Numbered from the stretch's first letter, positions 29,545 to 40,970 are shown. The stretch: DNA of 64,000 nucleotides from Rhizophagus clarus (GCA_015698045.1 BLAL01000241.1:124001-188000), one strand, 5' to 3'. Notes: a model not told the origin generated them from the letters alone. Made by a program: numbers and translations.

Positions 29545-31910
29545 TTACATTTTATCTAATTCGATCTCGAGAACATATTGTTCTATATTATCGCGAACCC
29601 ATTTGGTAGTTGTATTCCAACCTTTATATTTGTCACCTCCTGTTGTAACATAGTTCTGAAAATGAAAATTATCAAAAATATGATTTATACTTGGAACAAC
29701 AAAATATAAATGGATCGGTAGATTTCCTCCCAGATGGGTTTCCAATTTAAGAAGACCGTTTACCTACATAGTACAAATATATTCAGTACATAATAATAGA
29801 TACAATACTAATATAGGATTTATATTTACCTTAGTGTCGTGTTTTCTTGCAATTGTTATTTGATATAAATGATGAATTCCATTACATTGAGGCGCAATGG
29901 TATCAACGGACTCAAAATTTTTAATTTTTGGAAAATTATAATACCCGGAATTTATTCCTTGAACATCATCATACCGGTTGGGTTCTAGACCTTGAAGATC
30001 AAGATTTTGCGCAGGCCATTTATGATTATCATCAGTTAAGCGTCGTATCTTAAACTTGCCACCTTTTCGCAAGACATCATGTGCTAACATTTCAAAAAAA
30101 TTTCCAGCGAAAGTGCCACCAGCACCTCCTGCAAGATCTCGGATTAAATTAATAATCGCGTCTTTTGTATGAGTTTCATAGTGTCTATATAAAGCCTCAT
30201 TTACCTCTGCCGAGGCAGGAACAAATTTTTTATCTGTGAAATTATTGTTAGGAATAATATGTATGACTTTTCCGGAGTATTCATTATCCAAGTCGCCCCC
30301 ATCATTTTTAATGACTCTATATACATCACACTTAGAGACTAGATATGCAAGATCCGGTTCGTCATTATGTTCAACAAAGACTCGTCGCGGAATGCAACCC
30401 CACTTCTTAATTAATTCCCTGACTCTAGTCTCAGATACTTTATTTTTATACTGATCGTTCCAATTCCAAACGTTCCAGATTTCTTCCTCGGACCAAATTG
30501 GGGCATAATATTTTCTAGGATGCGTTTTTACAAAATCATGCCATAGATTGCATTTAGGAGTTGTAACCAAAAATGTATATTTTGTTTTCCACGGTGCAGG
30601 CTTATCAGAATCGACGATATAAAAGAAATCACCTTGTGGGTATTCATGTTCTGGATTTACAACAATCATTACAGCCCCGTTTGATCGGATATGAAGAAGA
30701 CGTGATTTTTCTTTAAATCGCTGTTCATACATGTTATCATCGGAATTATATCGGCGAGTTATATAGAAAGCCAAATACAATGAGAAATGTGTTTTTCCGA
30801 TGCCGGGTGATCCGACTATAACGCACCCTTTTGTTCCATCAGCACGATCAAGTTCGATCTTTTCAATCATCTGTAAGTACGACTTCTTTATTAATATATC
30901 CTGAGAATCTATATCATCTACTATTTCATTCGGCGAGATACGGAAGCGTAAGAATTTCACAAAATCCATTTTAACTACTTCTGATTCAATCACGGGACTA
31001 CCATCGCAAAAAATTAGTTCATCTTGTGAATTTAGCATCACATTATCATTCAACACAATCTTATTTTCTTCAACTTTCATGTATTTAGATAATCGTTCTG
31101 ACGTATATATAGTTTTGTCCGCATTGTCAGGCAATTTAAGAACAATTTGAGCTTTAGAAAGCTCGTTCCAAAATTCTCTCACATGAGGAGCAACAGGTTT
31201 ACGATTATTATCATAATCTTGAGGTTCAGCTTGTCGTTTCATTGGAATGGAGAGTGATCCACCATCGGTTCCTGATCGAATAAAAAAAATTGTGAGATAA
31301 CGCGAATTTCTTGTTCGAGAGGTAAACCATTTGGAGACACTTACCAGTGGTGGCGGGCGAAGATGGTGGTTCCACGATGATGTGGATGTGATTAGGTAAA
31401 AATACATAACCAACCGGAAAAATCGTTCTAATCAATTCACCTGGGCTCAATTCTTCACCAAGTTCTTGTTCAAGCTCAGTATCATTACAAAAATTCTCGT
31501 TAAGTATTCTCAACTTCTCATTATCTTTTTTGAAAGGGGTTTCGAACTTCCATAGCCTCAGTTTATTAGCCTCGTTGTTGTTGGGCCATATTTGTTTCTT
31601 GAGATGTCCAAAGGAGAACTTTTCAATAGGGACATCAATTCCTTCAACGCGGGTCATTTCGCCAATGTCAACCGGAATAGCACTATTAATAGGAGTACCT
31701 AGAAGGTAACAATATAACGTAATGTCGGCCATATATCTGCAAACGCGGAAATCGAGAGTTAAAACAAGGTCAAAAAATTAATTTTTCAGTAATATAAAAT
31801 AAAGACCTTTTTGGATTTAACGTTGGACTAGCAGGTAGAGAATTTTCCTCAAATTTAGCTTGTACCCGGAACGGCGAAAGTACTCGAGATAGCGAAGAAT
31901 AGTTCGACAT
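29545..31910 (-). CDS. Crinkler-type effector: header, P-loop NTPase and nuclease-like domain
   Basis: Predicted exons 31807-31910, 31345-31736, 29830-31271 and 29545-29763 join in frame to 718 codons, with GT-AG introns of 70, 73 and 66 nt. The first donor (GTCTTT) is weak, so the start may instead be Met at 31732 (MADITLYCYLLG). The header (about residues 38-160) contains LRLWKFETP and ends HIHIIVEPP. The NTPase has Walker A GSPGIGKTHFS and a Walker B-like FYIVDSD. The C-terminal part has FFEMLAHDVLRKGGKF and VDTIAPQ, then LYQITIARKHDTK, consistent with a restriction-endonuclease-like fold. Crinklers are secreted or transposon-linked effectors in many eukaryotes, and this NTPase-nuclease architecture is known from them. 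It appears intact. Its role inside a mobile element is unknown. Confidence 0.75.
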
Positions 31911-32920
31911 TTTGACTATTTATCATATATATATATGTTTCCATAAACGGTTGTTGACTAATTACTACGAACTGTGAGTCAGTAATACTACGAACTGAGT
32001 CAGCGATGTGTCAAGGATCAAATACAAAATTACGAAAAAAATTTATCAATCAAAAATCAGCCACATGTCACAATGTCACATGAGAGTACCAATCAAAATA
32101 ATTCCTGGTCGGCGAAACTAATGTTCCAGACAAGACTACGTAATATAAGATATGAATATTTCGGTTATGACTGTGCACTACAAGGAAGCGACTCAGAGCT
32201 TGCAAACTAATATCCATTTTTCGTTCAGGACTTTCGAGGACCTTATTAGGCGGAGAACATAAACTTTTGGTGAGCTTTAACTAAGGTCAACGCTATTAAT
32301 CTATTTCAGACTCCGCATGTTCTATGCATAACTGACGACCGTTTTTGTTTTGTCCAGAATATCGATGATTGAGGCAAATGAAACCGGAATATTAGGATAA
32401 TGTATTAGTATAGGTTGTAAAGACAAACGAAAAACTGGTATAGCAGGCATTAGTATAGAAACATTTCACTTTGTAAACGAAATTACAACATGTATCACGG
32501 GCAAAGTCCCGATCCCTTGTAATCGTCTAATAAAAAATTTTTTTCTTGGCAAAAGTGATCGGCGTGAACAATTGTCTTCATGTACATGAAGTTTTTTTTT
32601 ATTTTGAATGCTTATTTACAGTGTATAGTTTATAGATCATGTCATCGGAGCTTGAATTAAACTTTGATATGCAAAATACTGATGATTATCTCCGGGCATA
32701 TCTGAGGCCGGGCTATATGATCGGAGGATGATCTCTTGGGATCGGAGGCCGGAAGATCGATTATAGGAATTGAAGTTAGCCAGTATTATTGCAAGCGAAA
32801 AAATATATAAATAATATTATGCAAAGCGCCTTAACGGCTAAGTATTCTTAGTTGAAATTGCCACATCCCGCTAAGAGTACTTATCCGTATAATCCATTTA
32901 AGTGCTTTACTTTAGCGCAC
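31911..32920. other. Intergenic kilobase between Crinkler and polymerase genes
   Basis: No convincing gene. A 30-codon frame from ATG 32639 (MSSELELNFDMQNTDDYLRA...) to TGA at about 32731 could be a remnant. Short direct words GAACTGTGAGTCAG and GAACTGAGTCAG lie near 31970-32000. The 3' end of the polymerase gene and the 5' end of the Crinkler gene both face this interval. Confidence 0.5.
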
Positions 32921-35900
32921 CTACGGCTCGGTTACACCCTCAAGATGGAAATACCATAAATTACTAATACCATCTAGCGCCTCAATTTCTGATATGTGAG
33001 GTAAGGCGGGTAGGTCAGCAATTATCTCATCTTTTCGCATAGATGAGACTGGGCCAATTTTTTCTGGTATGGACATATGCTCTCTATAACGCATATGATA
33101 GACTAATTTGTGAAAGAATAAATCATACTCTCCAATACATTTTTCAAGCTCGCTAGGGTATCGAGCAAAATCAGAGCATATTTTTTCCTTCATTTCGTCA
33201 TCCACTAAGAAGTTTTTATCTTTTGTAAGCTTTCTTGCGCATTTCATAAACTTCTCCCATATTATATTGACAGGGTTACTTGCCATGAAAATCTCGTAGC
33301 TAAGCCATTCACCATGAAATATTTCGTATGAGCTACCTATCTTTTGATACAATATTTCTTGTGCCTTCTTAACTGCTTCCCTATAGGCTCTTTTATAAAT
33401 AACTCCACGAGATTTCATCATCTCAGAAGTAATGCCATTGACTACGATATTCTCTTTCACAAACCCCTCAAGCCATGACTTGGCTTTCTTTTGAGCATGG
33501 TCATCTATTTGCTTATATTTCTCATCCGGATCCTTAATTTGCATTATTTTATCCGAGGGGGTCGGCTCATGTCTTTTATCATACATGATAAATCGGGCAC
33601 AGAGACCAATGATAGTTTTTTCGTAATAATGATATAAATCTAACTCCTTACCCAATTCCTTAGCTACGTCCACAAATTCCATTTTCTCACCTTTAGTTGG
33701 GTCTAACTTTCTGCCATGCAAATCAAAAGTCGTATCTGGATGAGTTACTACATAACTAAAGCGCCCACCTGGTACCGGAATCTTAGTATCATATTTCCCT
33801 TTCATTCGTCCTATAAAACGCTGAACGGGTTTGTTATCTTTATCGGGTTTCCAGGCATCGGTCTCTATAAATTGTTCAAAATTCCACTGCTCGTGATTAA
33901 TTATAGCATCTCTGAGAACATCTTCAACAATCTCATGGAGTGATTGGACGTTATTAATATCCATAGCCCTTCGCATAATACGATCCCCTATAGTTTTGAA
34001 AACTTGGGATTTACCCTGCTTCACAGTATCTATTCCCCTTATAAAAGGCTCTCTTGGTTCGAAGTTGGGGGTCTCTTCATGGTCAATGCCAAAATATTTT
34101 TTCTTTCCGGTAAACGCTACTGGAAATAGTACTTCCTCGTAGGCCATTTTAAGATAATCCGATCTAGTCTTGAGCCTGAGGAAGGTGTTCACTTTATTGC
34201 GCAATTTTTCCATTGTATCCATGGTAATATTGACCATCTCGGTCCAGTACTCTAGTTTCGAAATTGTGCCTTCCCCATCATTGTAAGCCAGATCACATTT
34301 CTCATAATAGGAATCTGGGCAAGTGAGATATAGTGAATCGGTATCACCGTATTTTATCCCGAAGCCTTTCCCTTTAACATATTCTGCTACACACTTGATA
34401 TGTTCTCGCCCAGCCAAAGTAACACCTCCAGCAAGTTCGAGTATGTAGAATGGGGAGTCACTTCTACCCGTCACACCATAGAATGAGTTCATATACAATT
34501 TAATGGCTTTCTGCTTGGAATTTAAAGAATCATAGGTAAAGTAGATAGAACTGTATTCTTTTATGAAAATATCATACGATAAATCAATAAAAGGATCTAA
34601 GGTCTGGGCCACCTCGCTACGCTTCTTCGTATCTTTTATCGAGGATAGGATATCCTTAATTACGCTCGCTATTGGGGTAGATTCGCTAGCTGGATCCATT
34701 CTACCTTTAACTAACTCAATACATTCCTTTTTCTTCCAAAGAAGTTTTAGCTGGGCTTTTATTTCATTTCGTATACGTCCCAATCTCTCCAATATCTTTG
34801 GAAAAAGACCTTTCTGATCAGATTTATTTCCATGCCGTATAGTCCAGGCTCGTATAGGATCACCATTATATTTAAACTCGATATTGTGGAGCACTTTATT
34901 TTCTCTCTGCAGTTCATCTGCTTCCGAAAGTGTTGAAACCATCTTCTCCGGTGAGAGATTGTATGCCATAATTATGCTGGGGTATAAGGAAGCGAAGTCC
35001 AAACCTGTGACAGGACGTTTATTTTCGAGACCCTTTACTGGCGGGAAAACGTATGCTCCCGGAAACTTCCCAGATGCTTTCTGATCGGAAGTTTTCATGC
35101 TGAATAGTATGTCCTGGGTCCATGCTTCAGCACCCAAAAGGTTGGATACTTTTGTCCCTATGGCATAATAATGTGTATCAAATAGAGTTATATATGCTAT
35201 CGAAGCGACTTCTCTATAATCATTTATTATATTATGCCTGACCGCGAGCTCCTGACAACGTAAGGCGTCTATGGTACAGTAATTAGCTATTTCGTGCATA
35301 TTTTCAGTGGAAGAGTCTGAAATCCTACCCTTCGCTTCTGAATAGTACTTCCATAATTTGCTCATAGGTAAATCGGCTTTGCTGTCGAGACCACAATCTT
35401 CTAAGAAGTATTTGAGTGATCTTCTCTCTGAACGGGGGAAAAGTTGCAACAAACTCGCGCAAACGTCAATTGGTACGCATCCGGGAAGCTTAAGAAAGGA
35501 TGATTCAAAGCTCAAATTATTGGTACCAAATTTTATGTTAATAGATTCACGACCTTCTATTCTTCTGAAGTTCCTGTCCGTTTTCTTCGCCCATTGGTCC
35601 CTATGAAAGAAACCACTGCTTAATGGCTTTCCAGTTCCACCGAAATAATTCCAAATGAGGATGGATTGAGTATTGGCTGTCTTACGCAGATTTGCTGACA
35701 TTTGTTGGACCATCCAGTCGAGAACCTTTAATTTTGTAGCCTTCTCCACTATAAATGGCCAATCATATCCGGAATCGTTAAAGCCAAGCTGGATGTTTGG
35801 GGCAAAAGATTTCCAACATAGAGCAAATGCCTTTAAGAGGTTGGTCTGATTCCCGCATATGATGGTCGTGCAACATGGATCTGGTGCCGTCTCAACATCA

Positions 35901-36913
35901 ACGAGACGTATTTGTTCTAGTGGTTTTGGGTCATCTTTCCAGTGAACCGTCATACAGATCATAAAAACTTGAGCTGTATCATTTTCTGCTTGTGGGAAAT
36001 TACCTAACCCACGCGAATCGTATGTTTTTATGTCCCATGTTAGAACTAATGCTTGGTCACGAGAAAAGAGAGAAGATGGATAAATTTTATAAAGTGGTTC
36101 AAAATCAACTATGGGTTGGAAATTACCAATGTGAACATAAAATGCATGCGGACAATGTTGGGATTTCGCATAATAAGGTGCACTGAAATTATATTTGTAG
36201 TCGCTTATTAACCCCCATCCGGAAAGTGGTATTCTATACTCTCTTGCGACTTTACGGTAATATGTGCCCGTATCATCTGAAGCGGTTTCTATCCTATTTT
36301 CTTGATCGACCTTCGAATTATAGTTTGAAATGATATCGAGAGCAGTGAACCTTATATCTTCATTAGGTGCAATGATGCGAAGATATGACTTTTTTTCCGC
36401 ATGGTAGCTACGAATAGGATATGCCTTTATGCACTCCCTTCGGATCAGATTCATGTTTACTCTATTCCCCTGGCTGTCTTTTTCAGTAGCGAGTAGGTGC
36501 TTTATTTTGGACCAGAATTTAGGAATACTTGCATTTTCAGGAACGCGAATATCGAAAAATACCTTGATACCAGTAATGGTGACGACTGCCTTCTGGCCAT
36601 TAACGAGATGTCCGTAGATTCGAAGAACATAATGGGGGATTTTATTAACATACTCTTTGGCTTCTTCTATGTCGTATGACACGAATGGAATATCTCGACG
36701 ATTCGCTATCTCAACTTTAAGAGTTGAAGTCGACCCCTCATCATTTCTCATAGCCAATTCATCACGAGATGAGATATCCGCCAAGTAACTTTCACCCCCA
36801 TATCTGGTAATGCGACCACTCCGTTTTGATGATGTTTTTTCTTTTTCAGCCTCTGGGTGAAAAAGGGCGGAGGCGTCGGAGAGGAACTCTGAAAGCTCTG
36901 AATGTTCGGTCAT
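32921..36913 (-). CDS. Family B DNA polymerase, 1330 residues, intact
   Basis: Replicative polymerase of the delta/viral type. Exonuclease motifs: Exo I reads WDIKTY (D294, with Lys296 where the catalytic Glu is expected), Exo [10 protein letters not shown] (N379 to D384), Exo III YCTID (Y545, D549). Polymerase motifs: A at DFASLYPSI (D639), B at KLYMNSFYG (805-813), C at YGDTDS (855-860), and the KKKYFG block at 937-942. There are no protein-priming insertions that I can recognise, and the length exceeds that of plasmid-type enzymes. It starts at Met 36913 inside the right TIR; the first 13 residues ([13 protein letters not shown]) equal those of the primase-helicase. It would copy the element together with that enzyme. 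The Exo I change predicts weak proofreading. Plus-strand frames here are shadows. Confidence 0.95.
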   Translation of the reverse strand: MTEHSELSEFLSDASALFHPEAEKEKTSSKRSGRITRYGGESYLADISSRDELAMRNDEGSTSTLKVEIANRRDIPFVSYDIEEAKEYVNKIPHYVLRIYGHLVNGQKAVVTITGIKVFFDIRVPENASIPKFWSKIKHLLATEKDSQGNRVNMNLIRRECIKAYPIRSYHAEKKSYLRIIAPNEDIRFTALDIISNYNSKVDQENRIETASDDTGTYYRKVAREYRIPLSGWGLISDYKYNFSAPYYAKSQHCPHAFYVHIGNFQPIVDFEPLYKIYPSSLFSRDQALVLTWDIKTYDSRGLGNFPQAENDTAQVFMICMTVHWKDDPKPLEQIRLVDVETAPDPCCTTIICGNQTNLLKAFALCWKSFAPNIQLGFNDSGYDWPFIVEKATKLKVLDWMVQQMSANLRKTANTQSILIWNYFGGTGKPLSSGFFHRDQWAKKTDRNFRRIEGRESINIKFGTNNLSFESSFLKLPGCVPIDVCASLLQLFPRSERRSLKYFLEDCGLDSKADLPMSKLWKYYSEAKGRISDSSTENMHEIANYCTIDALRCQELAVRHNIINDYREVASIAYITLFDTHYYAIGTKVSNLLGAEAWTQDILFSMKTSDQKASGKFPGAYVFPPVKGLENKRPVTGLDFASLYPSIIMAYNLSPEKMVSTLSEADELQRENKVLHNIEFKYNGDPIRAWTIRHGNKSDQKGLFPKILERLGRIRNEIKAQLKLLWKKKECIELVKGRMDPASESTPIASVIKDILSSIKDTKKRSEVAQTLDPFIDLSYDIFIKEYSSIYFTYDSLNSKQKAIKLYMNSFYGVTGRSDSPFYILELAGGVTLAGREHIKCVAEYVKGKGFGIKYGDTDSLYLTCPDSYYEKCDLAYNDGEGTISKLEYWTEMVNITMDTMEKLRNKVNTFLRLKTRSDYLKMAYEEVLFPVAFTGKKKYFGIDHEETPNFEPREPFIRGIDTVKQGKSQVFKTIGDRIMRRAMDINNVQSLHEIVEDVLRDAIINHEQWNFEQFIETDAWKPDKDNKPVQRFIGRMKGKYDTKIPVPGGRFSYVVTHPDTTFDLHGRKLDPTKGEKMEFVDVAKELGKELDLYHYYEKTIIGLCARFIMYDKRHEPTPSDKIMQIKDPDEKYKQIDDHAQKKAKSWLEGFVKENIVVNGITSEMMKSRGVIYKRAYREAVKKAQEILYQKIGSSYEIFHGEWLSYEIFMASNPVNIIWEKFMKCARKLTKDKNFLVDDEMKEKICSDFARYPSELEKCIGEYDLFFHKLVYHMRYREHMSIPEKIGPVSSMRKDEIIADLPALPHISEIEALDGISNLWYFHLEGVTEP

Positions 36914-37030
36914 TTTTTCTTAAGCTATTTAAGATAATTTATAGTTATACCAAATCTCAAGGTATACTATTCGCAAGAAATAAGTTCAAAATGAAATTAA
37001 TTATCTGAGATTATTAATCGATATACATAA
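36914..37030. promoter_or_regulatory. Bidirectional promoter in the right TIR
   Basis: Same sequence as 18262-18378 in reverse, with two bases differing near 37003-37006 (CTGAGA versus CGGATA context). It separates the polymerase (minus) from the zinc protein (plus). Confidence 0.65.
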
Positions 37031-37336
37031 ATGGGAGGCGGAAAAAAGGTGAGACCCTGGAATTTTTATTATTGTCCATATATTCTTAGGACTGGCGAAG
37101 TGTGTAATCGGAGATGCTATGATCCAAAGGGATGTAAAGTCCATCGGAATTCTAGGCAAGTTCCTTGTAAAGAATGTGGTGAGCCGACAAGTGGCAAATA
37201 TGACTATTGCGATACGCATGCAAAAAAACATAGATCAAGGGAGCATTATCATCGGAACAAGCTGGCGAACTTAGCTTCGACGCAGATAGTGGTAGGTAAT
37301 TTAGAGGTAAGCAAAAATGATACAACTTGTCACTAG
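37031..37336 (+). CDS. TIR-encoded two-module zinc protein, right copy
   Basis: Identical to the left copy except Cys for Tyr at residue 29, next to the zinc ligand C25. Zinc ligands C15/C25/C35/H38 and C46/C49/C60/H63 are kept. It is transcribed away from the polymerase. Two copies per element would double its dosage. Confidence 0.75.
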   Translation: MGGGKKVRPWNFYYCPYILRTGEVCNRRCYDPKGCKVHRNSRQVPCKECGEPTSGKYDYCDTHAKKHRSREHYHRNKLANLASTQIVVGNLEVSKNDTTCH

Positions 37337-37750
37337 TGGATCCTTTGGGATCGTGTCACTAGAAAAAAAGCTGGTGACAGAAGCTAGTGACGCAGACGAT
37401 AGGCTCTTTATGAATTCTGTGTCGAAAGAAAGCTTTCTTGATTAGTGTCACTAGTGTCACTAGCGTCACTAGAAAAATCTGAGTTCCTTAACTTTTTTTT
37501 TTATTTTTTATATCGTACGTACATATACATATATTCCAGACATATATTCATTATACTACACATATATACCATAAGATACCATAGAAAATTTCGATTTTTC
37601 AAGAACTTTATTTATTACTTTTTACTAGTGACACTAGTGACACTAATCAAGAAAGAAATAAAATAGCCTAATAACCTCAAGAACTATAACGAACGTGTCA
37701 CTAGTTCTGTCACTAGTTCCGTATACTAACTGGTGACACTAGTGACGCTC
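37330..37750. repeat. ACTAGTGACAC iteron-like repeats in the right TIR
   Basis: Mirror image of the cluster at 17540-17960: TGTCACTAG/CTAGTGACA words at 37328-37395, 37445-37472, 37622-37650 and 37695-37750. Confidence 0.7.
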
Positions 37751-38825
37751 AAAAAATAGCATACACACTGCCTCAATCCGATTTAAACCATGATCAGACC
37801 TCGGAAGTGCCCAGAACTGAAGGCGCAGAATAATAACAATAATGTCGGCCAGTATTGTTCCATAAATTCGGGTTAGCAAAGCTAACATACTAAAAATATG
37901 TGATACAAATGCATATATATTGGGTTGCGAGAAGGTTGCGAAGAAGTGACGGGGAAGTGCCTGAAACTAAAGGCGCAGTAAATTAACAATCATTTCGGCC
38001 AGTACTATTCCATAAATTCGGCCAGATCTTTGGTTATAATAACTTGGAATCCAAACCGGCATATGGAACTGGTGAACTAATAGGACTATACTAGTACCTC
38101 ACCACTTCTATGATGCTACTATGGTGCCAAATTGGATCCTAAAATCATGGAGTCCAAAAATCGGCCAAAATTAAGCTCATTATAATGCCGGCCAAAATTA
38201 GTAATACTATATAGCAGAGGGTGTTCTGGCTCAGAACAGTATCACGTGACTATGGCGCAGTAAGGCGCAGTATAAATTCGGCCAGCATTATTCCACAATT
38301 TCGGCTAGAACTTTAGGCATAATAATTCGGCACCCAAGCTAGCATCAAACTATCAGGTCACTATCATGGCGCCAAGCTGAATCCCAAATTATATGCCCTA
38401 AAGATCGGCCAGAATTATGGTATAGTGCCGGCCGAAATTAATCGCAGATCTAGATCGAATTACTGCGCCACCCGACGTGATATTTTTTTTACCATATTTC
38501 GGCATTCTGGCAGGCAACAAAATAGGTAAAGGAGGAAAGCACCCTCGACACCTTAATAGGCAACCAAAGAGACCCAGAAGCAGGTAAACAAATAAATAGC
38601 TCTTTATTAATAAAATGAGCACAGACCATTGAAAACAAGCAGATAGTTAGAAGATAATAAAAAAGGAATAGAGCAATAAAATCAAATAAATATCTACAAA
38701 GCAATAAAAAAGCTACAGAATAATAAAATCAAGTAGATAGCAATAAAGCAATAAAAAAGGTCATAGAGCACGAAAACAAGAAAGTAGGTAACATTATACC
38801 CATAAGTAGGTAACATTATATAGCA

Positions 38826-38858
38826 AGTAGTTAACAGTCTATTAGACTGTTAACTACT
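38826..38858. repeat. Right terminal 33-bp palindrome
   Basis: Identical on the plus strand to 16435-16467, including the centre ATT. Confidence 0.9.
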
Positions 38859-38863
38859 CAGGC
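38859..38863. repeat. Right target-site duplication of the large element (CAGGC)
   Basis: Directly follows the right palindrome and matches 16430-16434. A chance match of 5 bp is about 1 in 1000, so support is good but not decisive. Confidence 0.6.
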
Positions 38864-39314
38864 ACAGTTCTATCTTATACATATTGGGTACCCGATATGT
38901 GATACAAATTTTAATACGTTAGATTTCATATTATATAACGTATTAAGAAATTTTTTAAAGTTTACTTTCTTTATAGATTTTTCTTTTTAGAAATTTTTAA
39001 TTCGTTTAATGTAGTTAAAAAATTTTTATTGTTTTATTTGTTGAATGCATTATCAAGTTTATAAATTTTTTGTAAAGTGTTTAAAAGTATAATTATTATT
39101 GTTAATATTTTTATTTTATTACGTATTTTATTACAATAAATTAATAAAAAAGTTACAGTCATTTATAATACAATTTTAAGAAAAGTTTGCTCAAACTTTT
39201 CTTAATCGTGATCACGTTAGGATCAAGAGGAACAAGGGAAACTGCAACCTAAAATAAATAAAAGAAATGTTAAACCTGTTTCTTTAATATTCAAAAAATA
39301 TCCCTCCCTCCCTT
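38864..39314. other. AT-rich DNA right of the large element
   Basis: It begins with a TTGGGTACCCGATATG word of the split target repeat (38883-38900). There is a perfect 12-bp stem hairpin AAGAAAAGTTTG/CAAACTTTTCTT at 39178-39203. No gene. Confidence 0.6.
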
Positions 39315-39790
39315 CTTACATTTCAAGTTCGGAGTCCAGCAATCTGAAAAAAATAAAGAAAGAAATGTTAGTAACGTTTCTTTAACATTAAAAAAAAATC
39401 ACAACCCTTTCCAACTTACATTCCCAAGTCTGGTTCGTCCAAGAAGACCGGCAACCTAAAAAAAATAAAGAAAGAAATATTAGTAACGTTTCTTTAATAT
39501 TAAAAAAAAATCCCCCACCCTTTCTAACTTACATTTCCAAGTCTGGTTCATCCAAGAAGGCCGGCAACCTAAAAAAAATAAAGAAAGAAACATTAGTAAC
39601 GTTTCTTTAATATTAAAATAAAATCACCACCCTTTCTAACTTACATTTTCCAAGTCTGGTTCATCCAAGAAGGCTGGCAACCTAAAAAAAATAAAGAAAC
39701 GTTAGTAATGTTTCTTTAATATTAAAAAAAAATTCCCCCACCCCTTCCAACTTACATTTCAAGTTTGGGAGTCCAGCAACCTAAAAAAAA
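39315..39790 (-). repeat. Five tandem 36-nt exon-like blocks (array C)
   Basis: On the minus strand each unit is TTTTTTTTTAG, then a block of about 36 nt beginning GTTGCC or GTTGCTGG and containing CCAGACTTGGAAAT, then GTAAGTT. Exact blocks include 39420-39455 and 39533-39568; the period is about 112 bp. One frame of the consensus reads LPAFLDEPDLEM. Block and spacer words are related to the arrays at 3940-6010 and 11546-12539. Confidence 0.8.
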
Positions 39791-40509
39791 AATAAAAAAA
39801 AAATCATAGTTTAGAAAACTGTAAAAATAGATTGATCATGATAATCAATGATCGTCAAATTAAATTAAAATGCCGAAACTATTGCATGTAAACACCAAAA
39901 GGTTTCAGCAGTTTAGCAAAAATGAGTTTGATCACGTATTTTGAAAATGTGAAAGATTATTTCAAGATTTTATATTGTAAATTGATAGATTAGTTCTCTC
40001 AATTTGATCTATGGAAAGATTTTAGTAACATTTTGAAAGAATCAGCAATATTAGATCTGTCACGCTTAAATGTACTTTTTTTAAAAATTTATTGGAGACA
40101 TTTCATTATTACAATATATTATATAATATATGACGACAGATTGTTTATTTAATTAATACTTTAATAAAAAAAAAATGAATGTTTATTGAATAAAAACAAT
40201 TTATTATAATAAGCTTTAATTACTTATAATTGAGGTCAAATTTTTTAATTTCAGTTGAATATAGGCCGATATTAAATCAAATTATAAAATAGTAAAAATA
40301 TTAAAATAATAATTAGATGACTATATAAAATATATATATATTTAATAAAAAATAATAATAATAAAAGATAATAAAAAATAAAAAATAATAATAATAAAAA
40401 TAATAAAAATATAAAAATATAAATAAAAAATAAAAATAAAAATAAAATATAAAAAATACAAAATAAAAAAAAAATAAAAATAAAAAAATATAATTTACGG
40501 ATTCTGAGG
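39791..40509. other. AT-rich DNA ending in a TAA-type low-complexity tract
   Basis: No gene. 40330-40495 consists almost only of A and T as AATAATAATAAAA repeats. Confidence 0.65.
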
Positions 40510-40970
40510 CCACTGATGCGCAGTGTTTCTACACCGCCTACGACTGTGGTGGTTTCCTAAGAAATATATATAAATTTAGAACTTAAATAACTTAAATTAA
40601 ATTAAAAAAATTCTTAATAATTACTAGGTTTGTTCCAAAACCTTGTGCGGAACTGCCTATAATATCTTTCTCCTTCCCGGGACTACCTTCCATTTCGCGC
40701 ACCATTCCTCTATTCACAGAAATTCTAAAAATGTTAATACTATTAATTTTTTATTTTTTTTTATTTTTTTTTTATAATTTATTATTATTTTACTAACATT
40801 AAAATTCCTGACCAAGTTTCTCCACTTTCTTTCTACTTGTTGGTCAGTGAACCTCACGCAGAACTGTCTCTGAATTCTTCGAGCTAGGCTCTTCCAGAAT
40901 TCAGAGCGGTCCCTCCCAGGTATGTCATGGTAGTAGTTGTTCCTTTTCCTTTACATTATTTATTTAATTT
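40510..40970 (-). pseudogene. Remnant of a Myb/SANT-like DNA-binding protein
   Basis: Reading the minus strand at 40960-40860 gives RSEFWKSLARRIQRQFCVRF followed by TDQQVERKWRNLVR, the Trp-spaced helix pattern of Myb/SANT-like domains found beside Harbinger-type transposons and in expanded fungal families. After an intron-like AT-rich gap the frame continues near 40730-40640 with RYYRQFRTRFW-like residues interrupted by stops, and near 40560-40500 with ETTTVVGGVETLRIS. Stops show decay. Confidence 0.5.

Larger units (their letters stand above)
16435..38858. mobile_element. Large TIR element with DNA polymerase B, primase-helicase, recombinase and effector cargo
   Basis: This 22,424-bp unit is bounded by near-identical TIRs of about 1.98 kb, 33-bp terminal palindromes and a 5-bp direct repeat. 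Its G+C is visibly higher and its coding density far higher than in the surroundings. The order from the left is: TIR with zinc protein, primase-helicase pseudogene, unknown acidic protein, tyrosine-recombinase-like gene and truncated copy, coiled-coil pseudogene, Ser-rich protein, two gag-like small genes, F-box/LRR, Crinkler header, SAM-nuclease, Crinkler NTPase-nuclease, DNA polymerase B, TIR with zinc protein. Spliceosomal introns occur in two cargo genes. Replication genes at both flanks suggest a replicon able to copy itself, perhaps as a linear extrachromosomal form. No capsid, packaging ATPase, maturation protease or DDE/retroviral integrase was found. This copy is probably not autonomous because the primase-helicase is broken. 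Confidence 0.9.
36874..38858. repeat. Right terminal inverted repeat (about 1.98 kb)
   Basis: Reverse complement of 16435-18418. It holds the right zinc-protein gene, the bidirectional promoter, ACTAGTGACAC repeats (37330-37750), GGCCGAA dyads (37830-38460) and the terminal palindrome. The homology stops within the first 13-14 codons of the polymerase. Confidence 0.92.

Noticed and set aside
33716..36679. Several 60-84-codon plus-strand frames
   Set aside because: They are antisense shadows of the intact polymerase gene.
16435..38858. Polinton/Maverick or virophage identity
   Set aside because: No major or minor capsid, packaging ATPase, maturation protease or retroviral-type integrase was found, and the polymerase has the non-protein-primed layout.
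16435..38858. Starship identity because of the tyrosine recombinase
   Set aside because: The recombinase is internal, not a 5'-most captain gene, and Starships lack own polymerase and long TIRs.
16435..38858. Mitochondrial linear plasmid
   Set aside because: Cargo genes have GT-AG spliceosomal introns and host-type F-box and Crinkler domains, and the element is embedded among nuclear transposons.
40313..40513. Tyr/Phe-rich 66-codon frame
   Set aside because: It is the translation of a TAA-type repeat.
40500..40960. tRNA or other structured RNA in the less AT-rich patch
   Set aside because: The patch is explained by a decayed Myb/SANT-like coding region; no cloverleaf with a T-loop was found.
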